A DNA stretch of 6,503 nucleotides. It comes from JAENZQ01 sp964553505. Lineage in GTDB: Bacteria; Bacillota; Clostridia; Peptostreptococcales; JAAYPU01. The notes beneath the pieces were generated by a model that made no database searches, was not told where the DNA came from, and saw only the letters and a program-made list of their open reading frames with translations. The DNA lies in NCBI GenBank assembly GCA_964553505.1, contig CAZKKX010000145.1:1-6503 (forward strand), given 5' to 3'. Positions within the stretch are counted from its first letter, which is position 1. Every line of letters begins with the position of its first letter. This document shows, piece after piece, positions 1-5,947 of this stretch. The translations under genes and the position numbers were made by a program.

Positions 1-311
1 TCGGAAATCAAAAATCCGAATACATGAACAAGATATATGAATTGTTTTGCTTTGAAGCGGGTATAAAGAAGCCTGCAAATATACCAAAGACTCTCATATA
101 TCCTGTTGCCTTCTTTATGGAGCTATTATACACAGTATGTCATTCAAAAAAACCTCCTTTATTGACAAGGGGCAGAGTCAATATGTTTTATGATAATATT
201 GAGTATTCAGTAAAAAAAGCAGAAAAAATTTTAGGCTATAAAAATGCCTATAGTCTGGAAGAAGGCATAAAAAAAACAGTGGCATGGTACAGGGAGAAAA
301 GGCTAATTTAA
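1..311 (+). CDS. NAD-dependent epimerase/dehydratase (extended SDR, 3-beta-HSD-like), C-terminal part only
   Basis: This is the 3' end of a gene that begins left of the window. The frame is open from base 3 to the TAA at 309-311, giving 102 residues, so the ATG at 24 is probably internal and not the start. The sequence resembles the C-terminal substrate-binding lobe of extended short-chain dehydrogenases of the NAD-dependent epimerase / 3-beta-hydroxysteroid dehydrogenase group: a segment beginning AGIKKP, a hydrophobic helix (LIYPVAFFMELLYTV), a PPLLTRGRVNMF stretch, then the typical ending with a KAEKILGY motif, SLEEGIKKTVAWYRE and a short tail. The Rossmann fold and the YxxxK catalytic motif would lie upstream and cannot be checked. 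The family acts on sugar nucleotides, sterol-like or other hydroxyl/keto substrates; the substrate here is unknown. The radical SAM gene follows after about 40 bases, suggesting one operon. Family call fairly sure, substrate not. Confidence 0.8.
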   Translation, partial: GNQKSEYMNKIYELFCFEAGIKKPANIPKTLIYPVAFFMELLYTVCHSKKPPLLTRGRVNMFYDNIEYSVKKAEKILGYKNAYSLEEGIKKTVAWYREKRLI

Positions 312-353
312 GATAAAAGTTATCAGATAAAGCCTGTAAACGGGAGGTTGTGT

Positions 354-1646
354 ATGCAAAAGATTGATAATATCACAGGGTTTCATAGATATATCTTCAA
401 TCTAAAATTAAAAATTCATGTTTTTTTGTCTTTTCTACCGGAGCTTTTTCGGGGGAGAATTACATTGAAAAGGTTTATTCTATTTGTAAAAAGGATGCTC
501 TTTTTTCTTTCAAAGCTGCAGCATAATAAATTTATCAGAATAGGAGGCAAAACAAAAATCGATTTATACATTCCCGGCTATCCGTCAAAAGCCTTTCTTA
601 CGGCATGCAAAAAATTTATCCAATTTGATGACAAAATGCCATGTACAACTGTGTTGATATCGGTTACGTCTGCCTGTATGTATAATTGCAGTCACTGTTA
701 CCAGAAGCATGATAAAGGAAAAGATATTCAAATTGACCTATTGACAGATGTTGTTAAGAATCTGCAAAATATGGGAATTGCATTTTTTAATATTGAGGGA
801 GGAGAGCCTTTTTTAGTCTATGAACGATTAAAAAAAGTTTGCACTTCTATTGACGAAAGATCTGAAATTTGGATAAATTCAACAGGTGTCGGAATAACAA
901 AGGAAAGATTATTGGAATTAAAGAAAATGAATGTTACTGCTATTATGTTTTCTATGCACAATTCAAACCAAGGTATCTTTAATAAATTTATGGGAAGCGA
1001 CTCTGCATGGGAAACATTTGAATCATCTGTTCATATGTGTCACGAAGCAGACATGGCAGTAGCTATTAACACCTGTCTTCTTAAAGAAGATTTTTATAAC
1101 AACCAATTTGAAAAAATAATGGAAAAAGCAAAAGAGCTAAATGTTTCTTTGGTTCAACTCATTAAACCAAAGCCCACCGGCGGATGGTTGGGGAAGGAAA
1201 ATTTAGAATTTACTAAGGATGACATAAAATATATTAAGAGCAAAGTATGGCAATATAATTCAAAAAAAGAATTTGAAAAGTATCCATCAATATTTGCTCA
1301 AATCATAGAAGAAAGTGAAGACGTATTTGGCTGTACGGCAGGCGGAATCGACAGGTTTTATATTAATGCAAAAGGAGATGTACAGCCCTGTGAATTTCTG
1401 AATATATCCTTCGGCAATATTTCGGAAGAATGTTTTGAACTAATCTATAATAAAATGAGAAACTGTTTTGATTGGGGCGGTGATTGCAATTTGTGTGAAA
1501 AATATTCAAAGGATATCTATAAACTATACAAAAAACATAATTCAGCATCTTTGCCGCTTTCTCCAGTATTGTCAAAACAAATCTATACATCATGGAATAG
1601 AGGGAATAAGACTGAATTATATGAAAAACTTGAAAAATTACAATAG
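354..1646 (+). CDS. Radical SAM protein with SPASM/twitch-like C-terminal cysteines, substrate unknown
   Basis: A 430-residue radical SAM enzyme. I start it at the ATG at 354: GGGAGG at 342-347 lies six bases upstream, whereas the in-frame TTG at 348 directly abuts that ribosome site. Numbered from this ATG, Cys108, Cys112 and Cys115 form the CX3CX2C motif that binds the SAM-cleaving [4Fe-4S] cluster, and GGEP at 149-152 is the SAM-binding motif. The C-terminal part has Cys327, a GX4C unit ending at Cys346, and Cys371, Cys378 and Cys381 (CNLC). This looks like a SPASM or twitch auxiliary-cluster domain, but the last CX5CX3C cysteines of a full SPASM are missing. Residues 1-95 are an unusual basic and hydrophobic N-terminal region, possibly membrane-associated, before the barrel. 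No short precursor-peptide gene is visible beside it, so a peptide-modifying role is not supported. It probably shares an operon with the upstream epimerase. Family sure, reaction unknown. Confidence 0.9.
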   Translation: MQKIDNITGFHRYIFNLKLKIHVFLSFLPELFRGRITLKRFILFVKRMLFFLSKLQHNKFIRIGGKTKIDLYIPGYPSKAFLTACKKFIQFDDKMPCTTVLISVTSACMYNCSHCYQKHDKGKDIQIDLLTDVVKNLQNMGIAFFNIEGGEPFLVYERLKKVCTSIDERSEIWINSTGVGITKERLLELKKMNVTAIMFSMHNSNQGIFNKFMGSDSAWETFESSVHMCHEADMAVAINTCLLKEDFYNNQFEKIMEKAKELNVSLVQLIKPKPTGGWLGKENLEFTKDDIKYIKSKVWQYNSKKEFEKYPSIFAQIIEESEDVFGCTAGGIDRFYINAKGDVQPCEFLNISFGNISEECFELIYNKMRNCFDWGGDCNLCEKYSKDIYKLYKKHNSASLPLSPVLSKQIYTSWNRGNKTELYEKLEKLQ

Positions 1647-1675
1647 AGAACGATGAATTGGATTAACTTGTAATT
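1636..1675. repeat. 8-bp inverted repeat overlapping the end of the radical SAM gene and the -35 of the acoR-like promoter
   Basis: AATTACAA at 1636-1643 and TTGTAATT at 1668-1675 are perfect reverse complements with a 24-base spacer. The left arm runs up to the stop codon of the radical SAM gene and the right arm contains the predicted -35 box TTGTAA. There is no run of T after it, so it is not a convincing intrinsic terminator. It could be an operator or chance in AT-rich DNA. Confidence 0.35.
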
Positions 1676-1696
1676 ATTATCTTTAATTGTTATAAT
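1668..1696 (+). promoter_or_regulatory. Predicted sigma-A (sigma-70 type) promoter of the acoR-like gene
   Basis: TTGTAA at 1668-1673 and a perfect TATAAT at 1691-1696 are separated by exactly 17 bases, and a TG at 1688-1689 makes this an extended -10. Transcription would begin near 1703, leaving a leader of roughly 60 bases before the ATG at 1767. This suggests the activator is made independently of sigma-54. The region is very AT-rich, so chance matches to the -10 are likely, but the combination of spacing and extended -10 is good. Confidence 0.65.
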
Positions 1697-1716
1697 TGAA
1701 CAAACATATACATTAA

Positions 1717-1730
1717 GGTTAAATTTAGCC
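1717..1730. repeat. 14-bp near-palindrome in the leader of the acoR-like gene
   Basis: GGTTAAATTTAGCC reads almost the same on both strands, with one T-G mismatched pair. A second overlapping inverted repeat, GTTAAA (1718-1723) with TTTAAC (1731-1736), uses the same left half. It sits just downstream of the predicted transcription start, where a repressor operator would act by blocking the polymerase. No known operator consensus is matched. Confidence 0.3.
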
Positions 1731-1766
1731 TTTAACTAATAATATAAAAGGGGGGTATAGAGTTCT

Positions 1767-3734
1767 ATGTATGTGTCAAAAACAAATTTAAATACAAGAT
1801 TTGTAAATGACGAATGGTATAACTTTATTACAGAAGAAATTGAGCCCCAAAATATAAGAAAAAACATTGTCGACTCATGGAAAAGATGTAGAGAATTAGA
1901 AGTAAACCCTTATGAAAGCGACAATGTTTCTGTTCTTTCACAGGAAGAATTAATTAAAAAACTATATGAAAAAGAAAAACTCATTAAAGTAATTCAACCT
2001 TATATGGAAAACCTTTATAAAATAGTAGAAGGTTCCGGCTTTATCGTTTTTTTAACTGATAATGAGGCAAATGTTTTACATGTTTTAGGGGATAAAGATA
2101 TCCTGAATGATTACAGTACAGGCTGTAATTTTAAAGTAGGGGCAAATTGGAGTGAAAAATGTGTTGGAACAAGCTCTATAGGAATGGTACTGATTGAAGG
2201 AAACCCTATTCAGATTGTTGGAGAAGAGCATTATTGCTATAAACAGCAACAATGGACATGTTCAGGAATACCTATACGGGATGCGGAAGGCAAGATAATT
2301 GCAGCTATCAGCATGGCAGGAAAATCTGAAAATGCACATAGTCATACGCTTGGAATGTTAGTTGCTACCGAAATGGCTATTGAAAATCAGCTCAAAATAA
2401 TAGAAACCAACGAAAAACTTTTGATGACAACCCAGCATCATAAAGCAGTCGTTGAATCTGTTTCAGAGGGGATTCTGTCCATTGATAAGTTTGGAATCGT
2501 AACATTTATGAATGAAAGCGCGGGAAAAATTCTATTTTGTGACTATAAAAATGCCATCGGTAAGCATATTAATGAAGTTTTAGATTATGAGGCAGTCATT
2601 CTTAAGGTTCTTAAAACAGGCAAAGGGTATATTGACAGAGAATTTATAATCAATTCTAAAAGAGGTCGGATTCATTTTGTAAAAAGTGCGATTCCCATTA
2701 GAGGTAAAAATGGAGAAATCACAGGAATTGTAGATATTTTCAGAGAAATTAAACAGGTAAAAAGATTGGTCAATCAAATGGTAGGCGCACATGCACGTTT
2801 CACTTTTGAAGATATAGTAGGAAAGAGCGAAGAGCTTCTTGAAGCAAAACGCCTCGCTGCATCAGCAGCAAAATGCACCTCAAATGTATTGATAATGGGA
2901 GAAAGCGGTACAGGTAAAGAGCTTTTTGCACAAGCCGTTCATAATGCCAGTTCTCGTTCACAAGAACCATTTGTTGCAGTAAACTGCGGAGCTATTCCGC
3001 GTGAATTGATAGAAAGTGAATTTTTCGGATATGAAGAAGGTGCTTTTACAGGTGCTCAAAGAGGAGGGCGACCCGGAAAATTTGAAATGGCTGCAGGAGG
3101 TACATTGTTTCTTGATGAGATCGGTGAAATGACTATGGATATGCAGGTAAGACTTCTTCGAGTTCTTCAAGAAAAAGAAGTAACCAGAATAGGTGGAAAT
3201 AAAACTTTTCCTGTAGATGTTAGAATAATCGCTGCTACAAATAAAAACCTCAATAAGGAAATAAAGGAAGGAACATTTCGCAATGATCTTTTTTGGCGTT
3301 TAAATGTTCTTACTATAAACATACCGCCTTTATGCCGCAGAAACGGTGATATCCCCTTATTAATGGAATATTTTCTTGATATATTATCTAAAGAACATCA
3401 TAAACAATATACACTGTGTTCGGAAGCAATGAAAATTCTCAATAACTACTCATGGCCAGGTAATGTTAGGGAATTGGAAAATGTACTTGAAAGATCCGTT
3501 AACTTTGCGGAAAAAGATCATATTTTACCAAACCATTTACCTAAAAACATAATAAATAACAGTCGAAAATTTAAAAAGAACGATCAAATAGTATCTCTGG
3601 AAGAGGCAGAATATAAAGCAATTGTTGATGCTGTTGCGTACTGTAAGGGAAATATTACATGGGCAGCAAAAATTTTAGGAGTAGCAAGGAATACCCTGTA
3701 TACAAAGTTAAAAAAATATGAAATAGAGTGTTAG
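1767..3734 (+). CDS. acoR: Sigma-54-dependent transcriptional activator, AcoR-type (GAF-PAS-AAA+-Fis HTH)
   Basis: A 655-residue bacterial enhancer-binding protein that hydrolyses ATP to open sigma-54 promoters. The start ATG follows a ribosome site in AAAGGGGGGT (1747-1756). The N-terminus has the DSWKRCRELEVNP segment typical of AcoR-family activators. A GAF-like sensor domain spans about 80-210 (motifs EKCVGTSSIG, QWTCSGIPIRD), then a PAS domain at about 225-330. The AAA+ domain at about 347-572 has Walker A GESGTGKE (378-385), the sigma-54-contacting GAFTGA loop (425-430), Walker B GGTLFLDE (444-451), candidate arginine fingers Arg505/Arg511 and the WPGNVREL sensor II (563-570). A Fis-type helix-turn-helix ends the protein (about 615-650, GNITWAAKILGVARNTLYTKLKKY region). 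All key motifs are intact. Its position just upstream of a sigma-54 promoter and acetoin dehydrogenase genes supports AcoR; the ligand is inferred from context. Confidence 0.93.
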   Translation: MYVSKTNLNTRFVNDEWYNFITEEIEPQNIRKNIVDSWKRCRELEVNPYESDNVSVLSQEELIKKLYEKEKLIKVIQPYMENLYKIVEGSGFIVFLTDNEANVLHVLGDKDILNDYSTGCNFKVGANWSEKCVGTSSIGMVLIEGNPIQIVGEEHYCYKQQQWTCSGIPIRDAEGKIIAAISMAGKSENAHSHTLGMLVATEMAIENQLKIIETNEKLLMTTQHHKAVVESVSEGILSIDKFGIVTFMNESAGKILFCDYKNAIGKHINEVLDYEAVILKVLKTGKGYIDREFIINSKRGRIHFVKSAIPIRGKNGEITGIVDIFREIKQVKRLVNQMVGAHARFTFEDIVGKSEELLEAKRLAASAAKCTSNVLIMGESGTGKELFAQAVHNASSRSQEPFVAVNCGAIPRELIESEFFGYEEGAFTGAQRGGRPGKFEMAAGGTLFLDEIGEMTMDMQVRLLRVLQEKEVTRIGGNKTFPVDVRIIAATNKNLNKEIKEGTFRNDLFWRLNVLTINIPPLCRRNGDIPLLMEYFLDILSKEHHKQYTLCSEAMKILNNYSWPGNVRELENVLERSVNFAEKDHILPNHLPKNIINNSRKFKKNDQIVSLEEAEYKAIVDAVAYCKGNITWAAKILGVARNTLYTKLKKYEIEC

Positions 3735-3747
3735 TTTTTCTAACACT
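3727..3747. promoter_or_regulatory. Perfect 8-bp-arm palindrome; candidate activator-binding (enhancer) site
   Basis: AGTGTTAG (3727-3734) and CTAACACT (3740-3747) are perfect reverse complements around five T bases, and the TAG stop of the acoR-like gene lies inside the left arm. No T-run follows the right arm, so it lacks the hallmark of an intrinsic terminator, and a better terminator lies downstream. Its centre is about 173 bp upstream of the predicted sigma-54 start site, within the usual range for enhancer-binding proteins. A half-site AGTGTT recurs at 3857-3862. Binding by the adjacent activator is inference. Confidence 0.45.
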
Positions 3748-3801
3748 AATCAAAAATTGAACAATAATGTAAAGTACTGTTATTATTTGTATTTATCATC
3801 T

Positions 3802-3846
3802 AATGATCATATTTTGAGCAATTCAATATGGTCATTATTTTTTTTT
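3802..3846 (+). terminator. Rho-independent terminator of the acoR-like gene
   Basis: AATGATCATATT (3802-3813) pairs with AATATGGTCATT (3825-3836) over 12 positions with a single T-G wobble, enclosing an 11-base loop, and is followed after one A by nine T bases (3838-3846). This is a textbook intrinsic terminator. It ends the regulator transcript before the sigma-54 promoter, so the downstream operon depends on its own promoter. Confidence 0.88.
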
Positions 3847-3874
3847 GCAGTGTATAAGTGTTGATATTAAAGGA

Positions 3875-3944
3875 TTCTCAAGTTGGCATAATGCTTGCGA
3901 ATTATAAAGATGAAATCTTATATAAAATGACAACTACTTGAGAA
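3875..3944. repeat. 9-bp inverted repeat flanking the sigma-54 promoter
   Basis: TTCTCAAGT (3875-3883) and ACTTGAGAA (3936-3944) are perfect reverse complements 52 bases apart. The left arm touches the first base of the -24 element and the right arm overlaps the upstream edge of the acoA ribosome site. The left arm lies before the predicted transcription start, so the pair cannot fold in the sigma-54 transcript; if functional it would act in DNA, for example as paired protein-binding half-sites. May be chance. Confidence 0.3.
3883..3900 (+). promoter_or_regulatory. Sigma-54 (-24/-12) promoter of the acoABC operon
   Basis: TTGGCATAATGCTTGCGA contains the invariant GG (3885-3886) and GC (3897-3898) exactly ten bases apart, as required for the -24 and -12 elements. 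It matches YTGGCA and TTGC of the consensus; the bases after TGGCA and after TTGC differ from the preferred ones. The predicted transcription start is near 3910, giving a leader of about 47 bases with the ribosome site AAAGGAGA at 3943-3950. The AcoR-like sigma-54 activator is encoded directly upstream. Confidence 0.87.
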
Positions 3945-3956
3945 AGGAGATGCTAC

Positions 3957-4946
3957 ATGAAGAAGAAAGAAAAGGAATTGTATCTACATTTTTACCATGA
4001 AATGCAGCGATTGCGTTCTTTTGAACTTAAAGCATCAGAGTTATTTACTCAGGCTATGCTGGCAGGAAATATTCATACTTATATCGGTCAAGAAGCCATT
4101 GCAGTAGGAGCTTGTAATGCTTTATTGGAAATCGACTATATTGTTTGCACGCATCGTGGACACGGACAATGCATTGCAAGAGGCTGTAGCCCCAATATAA
4201 TGATGGCAGAACTTTTTGGAAAAGAAACCGGCTACTGCAAAGGAAAAGGGGGCTCAATGCATATAGCAGATTTAAGCCGTGGCATCTTAGGCGCAAATGG
4301 AATCGTAGGCGCAGGGCTGGCTATTGGAACAGGCTCAGGTTTGGCATCAAAAATTACAGAAAAAAGTGAAGTGACACTTGTATTCTTTGGAGATGGCGCG
4401 TCAAATGAAGGATATTTTCATGAATCACTTAACATGGCTTCGGCATGGAAACTGCCTGTTGTTTACCTTTGTGAAAATAATAATTATGGTGTCTCTGTCC
4501 GTATAGACAGAGTTTGTAATGTTGAAAACATTGCTGAGCGAGCAAAAGCTTATGATATTCCCGGTGTAATTATAGACGGCAATAATGTTTTCGAAGTATA
4601 CAATGCGGTACAGAATGCCGCAGAATATGCCCGTGAAGGAAAGGGTCCTACTTTGATTGAAGCAAAAACCTATCGATATCACGGACATTATGAAGGTGAT
4701 CCTCAAATCTACAAATCAAAAGAAGAAATGGAAAAATGGTTAAATCATGATTCCATTGAAATTATAAAGAAAGAAATTCTGGCTAAAGGCTTTGCATCAG
4801 AGAAAACACTAGAAGATGTAGAAAAAAAAGTCAAAAGAGAAATTGAAGAAGCTGTTGACTTCGCTAAAAACTCACCTTATCCGGATATTCAAAGAGTAAC
4901 TGAAGATGTATATTCAACGGATAATGAAAGAGGTGTTGCCAGATGA
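3957..4946 (+). CDS. acoA: Acetoin dehydrogenase E1 component, alpha subunit (thiamine-diphosphate-dependent)
   Basis: A 329-residue E1 alpha subunit, the usual length for acetoin and pyruvate dehydrogenase E1 alpha. With the beta subunit it uses thiamine diphosphate to cleave acetoin, releasing acetaldehyde and passing an acetyl group to the lipoyl arm of E2 in the cytoplasm. The thiamine-binding motif starts at GDG (145-147) and ends at ENNNYG (173-178). The active-site-region HRGHG lies at 66-70 and KGKGGSMH at 95-102. The C-terminal YRYHGHYEGDP (239-249) has HYEGDP where pyruvate dehydrogenases usually have a serine-containing phosphorylation-loop sequence (HSMSDP), which favours the acetoin branch. 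First gene after the sigma-54 promoter, with ribosome site AAAGGAGA six bases before the ATG; its stop overlaps the acoB start. Pyruvate or another 2-oxo acid as substrate is possible, but the AcoR-type regulator and sigma-54 promoter argue for acetoin. Confidence 0.9.
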   Translation: MKKKEKELYLHFYHEMQRLRSFELKASELFTQAMLAGNIHTYIGQEAIAVGACNALLEIDYIVCTHRGHGQCIARGCSPNIMMAELFGKETGYCKGKGGSMHIADLSRGILGANGIVGAGLAIGTGSGLASKITEKSEVTLVFFGDGASNEGYFHESLNMASAWKLPVVYLCENNNYGVSVRIDRVCNVENIAERAKAYDIPGVIIDGNNVFEVYNAVQNAAEYAREGKGPTLIEAKTYRYHGHYEGDPQIYKSKEEMEKWLNHDSIEIIKKEILAKGFASEKTLEDVEKKVKREIEEAVDFAKNSPYPDIQRVTEDVYSTDNERGVAR

Positions 4947-5917
4947 GAAGTATTACTTACGGTCAAGCCATAAGAGAAGCAATGTATGAAGAGATGACAC
5001 GAAACAGCTCTGTATTTATTTTGGGCGAAGATATGGGCATTATGGGAAGTGTATTTGGGCTAACAAAAGGATTTTTAGAAGAATTTGGTGAAAATCGAGT
5101 GATTGATACACCAATATCTGAAAATGGTTTTACAGGCATGGCTGTCGGTGCTGCTATGAGAGGCCTCAGACCTATTGTTGAAATCATGTATATTGATTTT
5201 ACACCCATAGCACTGGATCCTATTGTCAATCAGGCAGCTAAATTGCGTTATATGACCGGCGGGCAGATATCAATTCCGTTGGTTATCCGAGCTCCCGGAG
5301 GGGCAGGACGCAGAAACGCAGGTCAACACTCTCAAAGTCTTGAAGCGCTACTCACGCATTTTCCCGGATTAAAAGTTATAGCACCGGGAACGCCTTATGA
5401 TGCCAAAGGATTACTTAAATCCGCCATCCGGGAAGATGATCCGGTAATATGTGTGGAACATAAAATTTTATATGCAAAAAAAGGAGAAGTTCCTGAAGAA
5501 GAATATCTCATACCATTAGGGAAAGCGGATATTAAACGGAGTGGGAAAGATGTCACTATTATTGCTTATTCCAGACAAATACTCTTTGCCTTGGAAGCCG
5601 CTGAAGAATTGAAAAAACAAGGAATCGATGCTGAAGTAATAGATTTAAGAACTTTAGTGCCGCTTGATTGGGAAACCATCCAACAATCCATAAGAAAAAC
5701 GCATCGGGTTGTATTGGTGCAAGAAGCGGTTAAACGTAACGGATATATGGGAGAAATAGCCTCTCAGATTATTGATGAACTCTTTGATTACCTTGATGCT
5801 CCTGTAAAACGTGTTGCTGGATTAAATGTAATACCCCCATTCAGCCCGGCATTAGAAGATCATATATACCCAAATCCTCAAGATATCGTTAATACGGTTT
5901 TGGATATTGCCTATTAA
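4943..5917 (+). CDS. acoB: Acetoin dehydrogenase E1 component, beta subunit
   Basis: A 324-residue transketolase-like E1 beta subunit, normal in length, which pairs with the alpha subunit to form the heterotetrameric E1 with thiamine diphosphate at the interface. The N-terminal half carries LGEDMG (27-32) and TPISENGFTGMAVGAAMRGLRP; Glu60 in ISE is the conserved residue that activates the cofactor, and His129 in AGQHSQS is the conserved active-site histidine. The C-terminal transketolase domain begins near 190 (DVTIIAYS; IDLRTLVPLD; then VLVQEAVKRNGYMGEIASQI, where EA plus a glycine-rich turn is typical) and ends with the conserved FSPALE. Translation is probably coupled: the ATG overlaps the acoA TGA by four bases (ATGA), and AAAGAGGTG at 4927-4935 is a good ribosome site seven bases upstream. 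No disruption is seen. Confidence 0.92.
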   Translation: MRSITYGQAIREAMYEEMTRNSSVFILGEDMGIMGSVFGLTKGFLEEFGENRVIDTPISENGFTGMAVGAAMRGLRPIVEIMYIDFTPIALDPIVNQAAKLRYMTGGQISIPLVIRAPGGAGRRNAGQHSQSLEALLTHFPGLKVIAPGTPYDAKGLLKSAIREDDPVICVEHKILYAKKGEVPEEEYLIPLGKADIKRSGKDVTIIAYSRQILFALEAAEELKKQGIDAEVIDLRTLVPLDWETIQQSIRKTHRVVLVQEAVKRNGYMGEIASQIIDELFDYLDAPVKRVAGLNVIPPFSPALEDHIYPNPQDIVNTVLDIAY

Positions 5918-5947
5918 AATTATCAATTAATATAAGGAGGAAAACTC

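Noticed and set aside
1468..1656. A 62-codon + strand open frame overlapping the end of the radical SAM gene.
   Set aside because: It lies mostly inside the radical SAM gene in another frame, has no good ribosome site, and its product resembles no family.
2580..3170. Antisense open frames within the acoR-like gene (2580-2792, 2958-3170).
   Set aside because: Shadows of the PAS and AAA+ coding sequence; no ribosome sites or domains.
3748..3760. An AATCAA sequence resembling an IHF site between the regulator and the sigma-54 promoter.
   Set aside because: The downstream TTR element is off by one base, the stretch is simply AT-rich, and IHF is generally absent from Clostridia.
3761..3790. Imperfect inverted repeat (AATAAT at 3763-3768 with ATTATT at 3782-3787) around an AGTACT centre.
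   Set aside because: Short, low-complexity arms that need bulges to extend; expected by chance in AT-rich DNA.
3903..3924. Small hairpin (AAGAT with ATCTT) near the predicted acoA transcript start, considered as a riboswitch or leader element.
   Set aside because: Only five firm base pairs and the whole leader is about 47 bases, too short for a known riboswitch; no T-run follows.
4054..5229. Antisense open frames within acoA and acoB (4054-4296, 4425-4706, 4963-5229).
   Set aside because: They are opposite strongly conserved E1 genes and show no start signals or recognisable domains.
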